Positions 14,162 through 23,195 of a stretch of 23,195 nt of DNA are shown here, one piece after another. Within the stretch, counting starts at the first letter, position 1, and each line of letters starts with the position of its first letter. This DNA comes from a bacterium. Its GTDB lineage: Bacteria > SZUA-182 > DTGQ01. The DNA lies in contig JBFLZW010000071.1 of the NCBI GenBank assembly GCA_040755755.1, positions 1-23,195 of the forward strand, in the 5' to 3' direction. The notes beneath the pieces were generated by a model. The model saw only the letters and a program-made list of their open reading frames with translations. It ran no database searches and was not told where the DNA came from. A program made the position numbers and the translations under genes.

Positions 14162-17100
14162 ATGAAATCAGAGCGCAGCAAATCGAAAATCAACCAGGTC
14201 ACGGGCTCGGACCCGTCCCGGGAGGGATGCACCAGTCATCCCTTTATCCTTTCTGCCGGATCCAGCCAGAGTCTGGAGGGCTTGATTGCCAGGTGGAAGG
14301 CTTTTGTTCGAAGCCCCGAATACGCCAGAGCCCAGCTCCAGGATATCTGTGCCACCCTGATGACCGGAAGGGAGCCTTTTTCGTATCGATGCGGTTGTCT
14401 GGTAGCCAGCAAAGAGGAGATAGAGGCGTTTCTTACCAAAGTCATCCTCCCTGTTTCCAAGTGCAGCACACCAAAATGGTGCCTTCGGATCGGCAGGTTC
14501 TCATGGACCGGTTTCGAGAAGGTCCGTCCGCTCTTTGCCCTCAGAGACTGCGGATTCATTCCTGCCCTGATAACCGGAGAGAGTACCGGCCTAATTTTGA
14601 GCCTGGCTGCCAGTGGCATGGTGAAGTTAGACGATGCCCTGGCCATGCTCAAAAAGTCAAAGCCAAAGCAGCTTGATCATCTTGAGCTTACCCGTCCCGG
14701 TTGTCCATTTTACGACCCCCTTGCCGGACAAACCATTCAGCCTTTCCTGATGAGTGAGTCCTACATCCGCTTCCTGGTCGATGGATATGACCTGCCGCAC
14801 GAGGTATCTCAATCCTCGGTGAATAAGGCCAGACTTTTAAAGGAATGCCAGTTCACCTTCAAAAAGTTTCTGGCAGACTGGGACCTTGTGCTGAAAAAAT
14901 CGGGGCTGGAAATCGGGCAGATGCTCTTTGACGATGAGCTTCTCTCACCGGCATCCGGGGAAGAATTCAGAAAGAAAAGACTGCTCCTTCTTTCGGCTGT
15001 CATGAGCTGCCTGCTCAAGCTTGATCAAAAATGGAGCTTAACGCCGCCAAAGCAGGCAGGCGAGCCACGGTTTTATGAACTCGTGGATCTTATTCTCGAT
15101 GAGGTACTGCCCAAAGAGGCAGTGGTGGAAATTTTCCTAAGCCAGGAGCCGGATTTTGCCAGGATAAGCCGGATACTCAACCAGCGGCAATCCTCTCTGG
15201 ATTTACGCAAGCCCTATACCTGTCTCAGAGAGCGCAATCAAGGTCTTACTGAAATTGCCGATCCGTATGACTGGCTGAATAAAGCTCTGGACATAAAGCC
15301 CCGGGTACCTGGTGTCGGTGAAGATTTTGTCTTTCTGGAATTCGGGGAATTGAGCGAACCCGCTCCCCCAAATCGTTCCGTCATCATGGACCTGTCATTG
15401 AATCCAGGGGAGAGCTTCAGGCTGACCCTGCTCCAGTTGTGGCTGCACGGGGCTTCGATAGCATGGCCGAGGCTCTATCCTGAAGGGACGTTTGGCAAAG
15501 TACCGCTGCCTGCCTATGACTTTGACCGGAAATCCTTCTGGCTGTCTGATAAACCCCCTGAGCAGGATAACCTTATGGATGCAGCCGGGCCTCATACCCG
15601 GCAGGTTTATTACCATAAGCCGACCTGGGTCCGGCAGGCTCCGCCGGTTTTGAATCAGGATGGAAGCAGGCGTGCTGCTCTTGTATTTATCAATGACCAT
15701 CCTCTGGAAAAGTCATTAGCAAAGCAGACAGCCAAGGCATACCGCAAGGTTTTTTCCATTCAGCAGGGGCCTTCTTTTGTCCGGAAAGGGCCGGACTCCT
15801 TCGAGATCATGGCCCAAAGAGAGCATGATTATTCGGAGGTCATGGGCCTGATAGCCGGAGAGATGGACGAGGGAATCGAGGGTTACGATATCCTGTATTT
15901 ATGGTCTTACGAGTCTGAAGCCACGCCTGCGAATGACGAGAAGGAGCTTGCAGAAAAACAGGAAAAAGGGGTGCAGGGTCTCTTTTTCCTGGCCAGGGCC
16001 CTGACCCGCCTCAAGATAAAGACTTCGATAAAGGTGGTGATCGCTACCTGCCAGAGCCAGGTGGTCAGACCGCAGGACAGGGGAGAAGGATATGGTTACG
16101 GTGGCCTTTTAGGCCTGGCCAGGACCATAGGGCTGGAAAATCCCAGGGTAAAAACAGCCATTATGGATTTTGCCGCCGGGGAGCTTGCCGCAGATGAGAT
16201 GGCCGCGATCCTGGTGAGAGAGGCAATGTCCCCACAATCCGCAGGTATGGTGGCCTTCCGCGGTAAAGATCGATATCAGTGGACGATTGAGCCAGTCTCC
16301 CTGGCACAGGAGGAGCACGGTGAATTTCTCCTGAAGGATAAGGGGGTCTATCTGCTTATTGGGGGCGCAGGCGGCATCGGCCTGAAAATAGCTGAGATGA
16401 TCACCCGAAAGGTCAGAGCGCGGCTGGTTCTGGCGGGAAGGTCGGAGCTGGATTCCCTGAGGCGGGAAAAGCTTGTGCAGCTTCAAAGCAGGGGGAGTGA
16501 GGTTCTTTACTTATCAGGGGACGCGGCCAGCCGGAAGGACATGAAAACCATACTCAGGACCATCAAAGAACGCTACGGTGAGCTTCATGGGGTGATCCAT
16601 GCCGGAGGAGTTCTGGAAGACAGGCTCCTGCTGAATAAGGACTGGCCATCCTTCCAGCGGGTGATGTCCCCCAAAGTGCAGGGGACCTGGATCATAAACC
16701 AGCTCACCCGCAAAGAACCGCTCGATTTCTTTGTGGTTTTCTCTTCCGTGGCATCTGTTCTGGGCAATCAGGGGCAGGCGGACTATGCAGCGGCCAACAG
16801 CTTTATGGATGCCTTTATTCAGTATCGAAGCCGCAATAATTTTCCGGGCAAAAGCCTCAGTATCAACTGGACGCTCTGGGCTGATGGGGGAATGGGGAAA
16901 AATCCTTCGGCAGTCAGGGCCTTTGCCGGAAAAACAGGGATCATTGACAGCCAGGCAGCCTCAATGGCCTTTAGTCAACTCCTTCATGGGCTGCAGGGCC
17001 AGTATATTGTCGCTGCAAATCCCGATTGTTTTCCGATAGAGAAGGAAAAAGTGTCCCCTTCACGCATAGCTGTGGGCCTGCCATATTCAGACCTTCAGAA

Positions 17101-20100
17101 CACTCTGGCAGAGCTTTTGGCTGCTGTCCTGCACCTTGATCCGAAGGAGCTGGATAAGGAAACTGACCTCCGGGAGTTTGGCCTGGACTCTCTTTCCCTG
17201 ACTGAATATGCAGAGCGGATCAAGGCCAGACTGGGTGTCGATATGAATGCCGCCCTGCTCTTTGAGTATACGACTATCAGGGATATTTCAGATTATTTGC
17301 ACGGGCAGTGCGTACCTCAGCCAGCAGGTGCTTGTTCCGAACGGGATAACCAGGAGAAAGAGGTGAGGGAGGCCGCTCCTCAGGACATTGCGATTATCGG
17401 TATGAGCGGCCGCTTCCCTGGTTCCCGGAACCTTTCCGATTTCTGGAAAAACCTCAGTGAAGGACGGGATTGTATTTCCGAAGTGCCGGCCGACCGCTGG
17501 AGATGGGAGGAGTATTTTGGCGATCCCCGAAGAGATGAGGATAAAACGGATTCCAAGTGGGGCGGTTTTTTGGATGATATTCGATCTTTCGATGCCGGAT
17601 TTTTCGGCATTTCACCCCGGGAGGCAGAGCTCATGGACCCTCAGCAGCGACTTCTGCTGGAAGAGTCCTGGCATGCCATAGAAGATGCCGGCTATCCGCC
17701 CTCAGCTCTCTCCGGCACGAGGACCGGCGTATTTATCGGTGTCTGCAACGATGACTATAACGAACTGGTGCTGAAAAGCGGAGTCAGGCTGGATGCGTAT
17801 ACCTCTACCGGCTCCTACTTTTCCCTGATCCCGAACCGGATCTCATACTTCCTGAATATCCACGGGCCGAGCGTAGCTGTCGATACGGCCTGCTCAAGCT
17901 CTCTGGTAGCCATTCATCAGGCCATTCAGGCCATCAATAACCGGGACTGCGTAATGGCTTTGGCAGGAGGAGTAAACATCTGCTGCACTCCCCGCCGGCA
18001 TATCTCCTTCAGTCATGCTGGCATGCTGTCCAGCGACGGACGCTGCAAGACCTTTGACAAAAAGGCCAATGGATACGTCAGAGGCGAGGGAGTCGGGATT
18101 ATCTTCCTGAAGCCTTTGGAAAAAGCGAGAGAGGACAACGATCATATTTATGGAGTCATCAGGGGAAGCGCGGTGAATCATGGCGGCCTTTCAAACTCCC
18201 TCACAGCTCCAAATCCCAATGCTCAGGCAGAGCTGCTCATCAGCGCCTATGAGAAAGCCAAGGTTGACCCTGCTTCGATAACCTTTATCGAAGCTCATGG
18301 GACCGGCACCAGTCTTGGAGATCCCATCGAGATCAACGGCTTGAAGAAGGCTTTTGAGGAGCTTTATAAAAGGTGGAATAAGCCGCAACCGGAGAAAGCC
18401 CATTGCGGGTTGGGTTCGGTGAAGACGAATATCGGCCACCTTGAACCGGCAGCAGGGATAGCCAGTGTCATCAAGGTGTTACTGTCGATGAAGCATGGAA
18501 TGCTTCCTGCCACCCTCCACTTTGATGAGCTTAACCCGTATATTCAGCTTGAAGGAAGCCCCTTCTATATCATCAAAGAGAACCTGTCCTGGAAGAACCT
18601 GAGCACTGATGACGGAAAGACAATACCACGGCGGGCGGGAGTCAGTTCTTTTGGCATTGGAGGGGTCAATGCTCACATGGTGCTCGAAGAGTATCTTCCT
18701 CCTGTTTCGCAACGAAACCGGGTGGAGCGGGATGAGCCGATTCGAAACCCGCAGATCATTGTGCTCTCAGCCAAAAATGAGGAAAGGCTGAAGGCTTATG
18801 CCGAGCAGATGCTGGTTTTCTTAACAACTCCTCCTGCCTCCGGTTCATCAGATGAACCTATCAACCTATCTGACCTTGCCTATACCCTGCAGGTTGGCCG
18901 GGAAGCTCTCGAGGAGCGCCTGGCACTTTTGGTATCGAGCCGGGAGGAATTGCTGGAAAAGCTCAGCCAATACTGTCAGGGTAAATTAGCCGTCAGGGAC
19001 ATCTATACGGGGAATATAAAAGCAACCAGGGCTAAAGTAGGACATCTGGTGACCGGAAAAGCGGGCAGAGAGTTTGTTGCAGAGATCATTCGTGATAAAG
19101 ATTTCTCCACCCTGATCCAGCTTTGGGTATTGGGGGTGGAAATAGACTGGAAGCTCCTGTATCAGGGCTCCCTGCCAAACCGCATCCCTCTTCCCCTCTA
19201 TCCGTTCGCTCAGGAAAAATACTGGATTCCAGCTTCCGGCACAAGCCCGGCAGAGGGCGGCCTCCGGCCCCTCCCGGATAAGCCCGATAGCCCGGGGCAG
19301 ATAGCCAGGCTCCATCCCCTGCTCGATAAAAACGTTTCCACCCTGCGGGAGCAAAGGTTTTCAACCATGCTGGCGGGTGATGAATTTTTCCTGGCAGATC
19401 ATGTGGTAGACGAGCAGAAGATATTGCCGGGAGCAGCCTACCTTGAAATGGCCAGAGCAGCAGGTGAGCTGAGTGGAGAAAAGAGGGTCCGCAAGCTGGA
19501 AAACATAGTCTGGGTACGGCCGATCAGTCTGTCCGGAGCGCCGCAGGAAATGCACATCAGCCTCTATCCGAATCAGGATCGGCCCGATCGCCAGAATAAG
19601 GTCGAGTATGAGGTGAGCACAACTGACGAGTGCAATCAAAGAATAGTGCACGCCCAGGGGAAGCTGGTCTATGAAGACCCTTCCGGCATCGATGCTGCGC
19701 CCGGCTTTCATGAAGCCAGCTATCCCTTGACTATCGATATCAAAGCTATCAGGGAACGGTGCCGGACTTCGATGGGAATCGCAGAGTGTTATCAGGCATT
19801 CCAAGCCAGAGGGGTGAAGTATGGCCCAAGCTTTCGGGCCATCAGGGAACTGTTCTCCAATGGAAAGGAAGCCCTGTCATATCTTGAGCTGCCGGCAAAC
19901 TTAAAACCCGAATCCGCGGAATTTACCCTGCATCCTGTTTTAATGGATGGAGCGCTGCAAACAGCAGCGGCACTCATGAGAAGCAGGGAAGCCGGACCGG
20001 ATAACACCTACCTTCCTTTTGCTCTGGGTGAGGTAGAGATCTTACGCCCCCTGCCCCAGGCATGCTATGTACATGTAACAGAAGAGAATCAGCACCTGAC

Positions 20101-23100
20101 TAAACCACCCGTGACGAGGTTTAATCTCCATCTTGCGGATAAATCCGGCCAGGTACTGGTAAGGATGAGGGATTTTTCCCTGCGGGCACTCAAGCACACC
20201 GGCTCTCAGAAGGAAGCCGGAAAATCGGGGAATGAAACCACCCGGATGTCCCCGATGTATTATCACAGCGTATGGAAGCCGTCGGATCCCGATTGTGCAG
20301 CAATTCCAGCAGGATTAGATCGCGGGCTGTCAGGGATGGTGGTAATTTTTGACATCAATCAGGATGTGCGAACAGCCCTGGAAGAGAGGCTGAAAAGAGC
20401 ATGCAGGGACTGTCCGGTAATTCTGGCAGTGCCGGGAAAAAGCTTCCGGAAGCTGGGTGATCGGATTTATGAAATCAATCCCGGACACAGGCAGGATTAC
20501 CTGGAATTCACTGAATGCCTTGATGCTCACAGTATTCTTCCGATAACTATCCTTCACTTGTGGGCAAAGAGTGACCCGACGGATATCCCCTCATGTCTTG
20601 ATTCCAGTGCCTATTCAGTACTCTACCTGAGTCAGGCCCTGATGGCCAAAAAGCCGCAAGACAAAATCAGGCTGCTGTACCTCTACCAAAGCCAGGACGA
20701 GGCACCCCATCATGCAGCTATCTATGGATTAGCTCGAACCATTCACCTGGAAAATCCAAAATTTACCGGCAAGACGGTGCATATCCGGGCTGCATCCGGG
20801 CAGGCTCTCGCTGCATCAAAGATAGCCGACATCATGATAGCTGAGCTTATGGCTGAAGATACGCCTGCGGTTGAGGTTCGTTATGAGCACGGGCACCGAT
20901 TCGTCAAGCGCTGGCAGGAACTTGAGCCTGACCGGGAAGTGAGTCCTGATCAGCAGGCCACTGCCCTCCTGAAGGAAGGCGGGGTGTATGTGATTACCGG
21001 AGGACTGGGGGGGCTGGGATTCATCTTTGCCCGCTATCTGGCCGGACAGGTGAGAGCAAAGCTTGTACTGGCTGGCCGCTCCGATCTGAGCACCAGGGGG
21101 CGGGATAGACTCACGGAGCTGGAATCCCCGGGAGTTGAGGTAATCTATGTCAAAGCTGACATAGCGCAGAAAGAGCAGGCACAAGCGCTCATGGCCAAAG
21201 CCCGGCAGCGCTTTGGCAGGATTGACGGGATTATTCACAGTGCCGGTATCCTGCGGGATTCCCTGCTGGTCAAAAAAACCCGGGACGAGATGGAAGCTGT
21301 TCTTGCTCCCAAGGTATATGGCACGGTGTATCTGGATGAGGCCACCGCTCATGATCAGCTCGACTTTTTCATCCTGTTCTCATCAATAGCATCGGTGACC
21401 GGCAATGTGGGGCAAAGCGATTATGCCTATGCCAACAGCTTCATGGACAACTTTGCCGCAAAGCGTGAGGGCCTGCGGCTAAAGGGGGAGCGCTCTGGCA
21501 AGACCCTTTCTATCAACTGGCCGCTGTGGCAGGAAGGCGGCATGAAAGTCGATGAACAGACCGAGACTTTCCTGGCCAGGACATTGGGCATTCAGGCACT
21601 CCAGACGCAAGACGGGATTGCGGCCTTTGTCAGGGGGTTAGCCTGTGAAGGCAATCAGATGCTGGTAGCAGGGGGGGATCGCGACAGGATACACCGGGTG
21701 CTTGGGCTGAGGGAAGATATTCCAGGATTGAGTAAACAGGCCCTCCCGTTGGCAGACCCTTCGGATATCATCGAGACAGGCAAGAGCCGGATAGACGGGG
21801 AGGCTTTACGGCACAGGCTCCAAAGGGACCTACAGAAGATGGCTGCCAGTATTCTCAAAATCAGGGAAGCTGATATCGACCCTGAGAGTGAGCTGAACGA
21901 GTATGGATTCGATTCCATCAGCCTGACTGAGTTTGCCAACCGGATAAACGAAAAGTATGACCTGGAGATCACACCGGCCATTTTCTTCGAGTATCTTTCC
22001 CTTGATTCACTGGTCCAGTATTTGAGCCAGGAGCAGGAATATAAGGACAAACTCATCCATTTCTATCAGGATAACCTGAATGTGGTCAGCCAGGCGATCA
22101 GCCGGGCGGAAGAAGCCGATGATGCCGCCCTTGTGGAGATACGGCCCAAAGAGGAGACCAGGCCGAGATTTCATGCTTTCGGTCTGGAAGGGGTGCAGCA
22201 GCAGGGTACAAGCCAGGATACAGCCTTCCGGCAGCCTTCCAGTGAGCCGATAGCCATTATCGGCATGGCCGGGGCCATGCCCCAGTCGGAGGACCTTGAG
22301 GCTTTCTGGAAGCATCTTAAAGAGGGCAAGGACCTTATCACCGAAATCCCGCCGGACAGGTGGGACTGGCGGGCCTATTATGGCGACCCGGCTCGGGAAG
22401 ATAATACCACCAATGTCAAATGGGGCGGGTTCATGAAAGATGTGGACAAGTTCGATGCCGCCTTCTTTGGCATCTCCCCGCGGGAGGCAGAGCTCATGGA
22501 CCCCCAGCAGAGGATTTTCCTCCAGACAGCATGGAAGGCCATTGAGGATGCAGGCTATAAACCTTCCGACCTTTCCGGAACCAGGACCGGGCTTTTCGTC
22601 GGGGTAGCCAACATAGACTACCAGGAGCTTCTGCGGGATCATGGGGTGAATATAGAAGCCCATACCTCGACCGGCAGGTCCCACTCGATCCTGGCCAACC
22701 GGATATCCTTCCTGCTGAATCTGCACGGCCCCAGCGAGCCGATCGACACTGCCTGCTCAAGTTCTCTGGTGGCTATCCACCGGGCAGTGGATGCCCTCCG
22801 CACCGGAGGCTGTGAGATGGCCATAGCTGGCGGAGTCAATGTCATCCTGAGCCCCACCCTGTATATTTCCTTTACCAGGGCAGGCATGCTGTGTGAGGAT
22901 GGCCGGTGCAAGACATTCGATAAGCGGGCCAATGGCTATGTCAGGGGTGAAGGGGTAGGAGCCATCCTGCTCAAGCCCCTGAGCAAGGCACAGGCAGATA
23001 ACGATCACATCTATGCCCTGATCAGAGCCACAGCGGAAAATCATGGCGGGCATGCCACCTCACTGACAGCCCCCAATCCCAATGCTCAGGCACAACTGCT

Positions 23101-23195
23101 GGTCAGTGCATACGAGAAGGCACAGATCGATCCTGCCACAGTCAGCTATATCGAAACCCACGGGACAGGAACCAGTCTGGGTGATCCGATCGAGA
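14162..23195 (+). CDS. Giant modular trans-AT polyketide synthase (3' end beyond window)
   Basis: One frame stays open from 14162 to the window end (3011 codons plus 1 nt); I checked the frame at the motif positions below. Domains by nucleotide position are as follows. KS-AT linker and degenerate AT, ~14235-15545 (GESTG, S141). KR1 with structural half, ~15600-16920 (GGAGGIG 734-740, Y875, N879, LED 818-820). ACP1 ~17090-17310 (GLDSLS, S1010). KS2 17381-~18690 (C1244, H1379, H1426). Post-KS linker to ~19230. DH ~19310-20200 (H1747, D1929, Q1933). KR2 ~20250-21560 (GGLGGLG 2280-2286, Y2421, N2425, LRD 2364-2366). ACP2 ~21820-22030 (GFDSIS, S2585). KS3 from ~22243 (C2865, H3000), cut by the end. 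There are no active AT domains, as expected with the AT-ER encoded upstream. With the preceding KS, module 1 gives a beta-hydroxy and module 2 a double bond. The Asp of LED/LRD suggests B-type KRs. The ATG at 14162 has only a weak, distant ribosome site, so translation is probably coupled to the KS gene. Start confidence is modest, PKS identity near certain. Confidence 0.93.
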   Translation, partial: MKSERSKSKINQVTGSDPSREGCTSHPFILSAGSSQSLEGLIARWKAFVRSPEYARAQLQDICATLMTGREPFSYRCGCLVASKEEIEAFLTKVILPVSKCSTPKWCLRIGRFSWTGFEKVRPLFALRDCGFIPALITGESTGLILSLAASGMVKLDDALAMLKKSKPKQLDHLELTRPGCPFYDPLAGQTIQPFLMSESYIRFLVDGYDLPHEVSQSSVNKARLLKECQFTFKKFLADWDLVLKKSGLEIGQMLFDDELLSPASGEEFRKKRLLLLSAVMSCLLKLDQKWSLTPPKQAGEPRFYELVDLILDEVLPKEAVVEIFLSQEPDFARISRILNQRQSSLDLRKPYTCLRERNQGLTEIADPYDWLNKALDIKPRVPGVGEDFVFLEFGELSEPAPPNRSVIMDLSLNPGESFRLTLLQLWLHGASIAWPRLYPEGTFGKVPLPAYDFDRKSFWLSDKPPEQDNLMDAAGPHTRQVYYHKPTWVRQAPPVLNQDGSRRAALVFINDHPLEKSLAKQTAKAYRKVFSIQQGPSFVRKGPDSFEIMAQREHDYSEVMGLIAGEMDEGIEGYDILYLWSYESEATPANDEKELAEKQEKGVQGLFFLARALTRLKIKTSIKVVIATCQSQVVRPQDRGEGYGYGGLLGLARTIGLENPRVKTAIMDFAAGELAADEMAAILVREAMSPQSAGMVAFRGKDRYQWTIEPVSLAQEEHGEFLLKDKGVYLLIGGAGGIGLKIAEMITRKVRARLVLAGRSELDSLRREKLVQLQSRGSEVLYLSGDAASRKDMKTILRTIKERYGELHGVIHAGGVLEDRLLLNKDWPSFQRVMSPKVQGTWIINQLTRKEPLDFFVVFSSVASVLGNQGQADYAAANSFMDAFIQYRSRNNFPGKSLSINWTLWADGGMGKNPSAVRAFAGKTGIIDSQAASMAFSQLLHGLQGQYIVAANPDCFPIEKEKVSPSRIAVGLPYSDLQNTLAELLAAVLHLDPKELDKETDLREFGLDSLSLTEYAERIKARLGVDMNAALLFEYTTIRDISDYLHGQCVPQPAGACSERDNQEKEVREAAPQDIAIIGMSGRFPGSRNLSDFWKNLSEGRDCISEVPADRWRWEEYFGDPRRDEDKTDSKWGGFLDDIRSFDAGFFGISPREAELMDPQQRLLLEESWHAIEDAGYPPSALSGTRTGVFIGVCNDDYNELVLKSGVRLDAYTSTGSYFSLIPNRISYFLNIHGPSVAVDTACSSSLVAIHQAIQAINNRDCVMALAGGVNICCTPRRHISFSHAGMLSSDGRCKTFDKKANGYVRGEGVGIIFLKPLEKAREDNDHIYGVIRGSAVNHGGLSNSLTAPNPNAQAELLISAYEKAKVDPASITFIEAHGTGTSLGDPIEINGLKKAFEELYKRWNKPQPEKAHCGLGSVKTNIGHLEPAAGIASVIKVLLSMKHGMLPATLHFDELNPYIQLEGSPFYIIKENLSWKNLSTDDGKTIPRRAGVSSFGIGGVNAHMVLEEYLPPVSQRNRVERDEPIRNPQIIVLSAKNEERLKAYAEQMLVFLTTPPASGSSDEPINLSDLAYTLQVGREALEERLALLVSSREELLEKLSQYCQGKLAVRDIYTGNIKATRAKVGHLVTGKAGREFVAEIIRDKDFSTLIQLWVLGVEIDWKLLYQGSLPNRIPLPLYPFAQEKYWIPASGTSPAEGGLRPLPDKPDSPGQIARLHPLLDKNVSTLREQRFSTMLAGDEFFLADHVVDEQKILPGAAYLEMARAAGELSGEKRVRKLENIVWVRPISLSGAPQEMHISLYPNQDRPDRQNKVEYEVSTTDECNQRIVHAQGKLVYEDPSGIDAAPGFHEASYPLTIDIKAIRERCRTSMGIAECYQAFQARGVKYGPSFRAIRELFSNGKEALSYLELPANLKPESAEFTLHPVLMDGALQTAAALMRSREAGPDNTYLPFALGEVEILRPLPQACYVHVTEENQHLTKPPVTRFNLHLADKSGQVLVRMRDFSLRALKHTGSQKEAGKSGNETTRMSPMYYHSVWKPSDPDCAAIPAGLDRGLSGMVVIFDINQDVRTALEERLKRACRDCPVILAVPGKSFRKLGDRIYEINPGHRQDYLEFTECLDAHSILPITILHLWAKSDPTDIPSCLDSSAYSVLYLSQALMAKKPQDKIRLLYLYQSQDEAPHHAAIYGLARTIHLENPKFTGKTVHIRAASGQALAASKIADIMIAELMAEDTPAVEVRYEHGHRFVKRWQELEPDREVSPDQQATALLKEGGVYVITGGLGGLGFIFARYLAGQVRAKLVLAGRSDLSTRGRDRLTELESPGVEVIYVKADIAQKEQAQALMAKARQRFGRIDGIIHSAGILRDSLLVKKTRDEMEAVLAPKVYGTVYLDEATAHDQLDFFILFSSIASVTGNVGQSDYAYANSFMDNFAAKREGLRLKGERSGKTLSINWPLWQEGGMKVDEQTETFLARTLGIQALQTQDGIAAFVRGLACEGNQMLVAGGDRDRIHRVLGLREDIPGLSKQALPLADPSDIIETGKSRIDGEALRHRLQRDLQKMAASILKIREADIDPESELNEYGFDSISLTEFANRINEKYDLEITPAIFFEYLSLDSLVQYLSQEQEYKDKLIHFYQDNLNVVSQAISRAEEADDAALVEIRPKEETRPRFHAFGLEGVQQQGTSQDTAFRQPSSEPIAIIGMAGAMPQSEDLEAFWKHLKEGKDLITEIPPDRWDWRAYYGDPAREDNTTNVKWGGFMKDVDKFDAAFFGISPREAELMDPQQRIFLQTAWKAIEDAGYKPSDLSGTRTGLFVGVANIDYQELLRDHGVNIEAHTSTGRSHSILANRISFLLNLHGPSEPIDTACSSSLVAIHRAVDALRTGGCEMAIAGGVNVILSPTLYISFTRAGMLCEDGRCKTFDKRANGYVRGEGVGAILLKPLSKAQADNDHIYALIRATAENHGGHATSLTAPNPNAQAQLLVSAYEKAQIDPATVSYIETHGTGTSLGDPIE
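14235..15545 (+). other. KS-AT linker with degenerate acyltransferase-like domain
   Basis: Residues ~25-460 of the giant PKS start and end like ordinary KS-AT linker segments: HPFILSAGSSQSLEGL at the front and GKVPLPAYDFDRKSFW at the back. In between, GFIPALITGESTG and AASGMVKLDDALAML resemble the nucleophile region of PKS acyltransferases, and DFVFLEFG resembles their C-terminal FLEIGP strand. The opening GQGSQ strand and a recognisable catalytic His segment are missing, and GHSxG has become GESTG. It is best read as an inactive AT remnant or an AT-docking region. Confidence 0.6.

Noticed and set aside
14227-14676. A 149-codon plus-strand frame overlapping the start of the giant PKS gene
   Set aside because: It is in the KS-gene frame, out of phase with the PKS linker/AT-like sequence, and shows no similarity; the other frame continues with clear PKS motifs.
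15395-23053. Many minus-strand frames of 60-239 codons in the PKS region
   Set aside because: They mirror KS, KR, DH and ACP coding sequence on the plus strand and have no independent support.

Overview
The window looks like a piece of a Gram-negative, non-model (probably uncultured or anaerobic/microaerophilic) bacterial chromosome. The envelope genes show this: a TolC-type outer-membrane channel, a periplasmic adaptor and a predicted lipoprotein. The octahaem cytochrome c, the PerR-type regulator and the trans-acyltransferase polyketide synthase would fit lineages such as Desulfobacterota, Nitrospirota or neighbouring candidate phyla, but the sequence alone does not fix the taxon. The left ~3.6 kb is visibly more AT-rich than the polyketide synthase (PKS) region on the right.

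Region 1 (1-3594) is a stress and respiration block. A PerR-like Fur-family repressor (234-683) is followed by a Prx6-type peroxiredoxin (1069-1752) and a secreted octahaem cytochrome c of the hydroxylamine oxidoreductase (HAO) family (1919-3451). The perR and peroxiredoxin promoters carry similar AT-rich palindromes inside or next to their core promoter elements, which suggests a small peroxide regulon. Copies of a GACTCCT/GGCTCCT-type repeat lie on both sides of perR. A complete tRNA-Ala(GGC) on the minus strand (3519-3594) closes this block.

Region 2 (3727-10139) is entirely on the minus strand and reads right to left: a squalene-hopene-cyclase-family protein with a perfect lipoprotein signal peptide, then a DevC-type permease, a DevA/MacB/LolD-type ATPase, a DevB/HlyD-type adaptor and a TolC-type channel. 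The last three genes overlap or nearly touch. Together the transporter genes would make a complete tripartite exporter, of the kind that exports PKS-made glycolipids in heterocystous cyanobacteria.

Region 3 (10405-23195, running off the window) is divergently transcribed and is a trans-AT PKS. It has a fused discrete acyltransferase plus PfaD-type enoyl reductase, a stand-alone ketosynthase gene, and a giant PKS gene of at least 3011 codons. The giant protein reads: KS-linker/degenerate AT - KR - ACP - KS - DH - KR - ACP - KS (cut by the window end). The first ketosynthase and its linker/degenerate AT are separated by a stop codon and a 1-nt frame change exactly at the domain edge.

The most interesting working hypothesis is that regions 2 and 3 are one system: a PKS-made lipid, a terpene-cyclase-like envelope lipoprotein and a dedicated DevBCA-TolC-like exporter. 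This rests on gene neighbourhood and is not proven.
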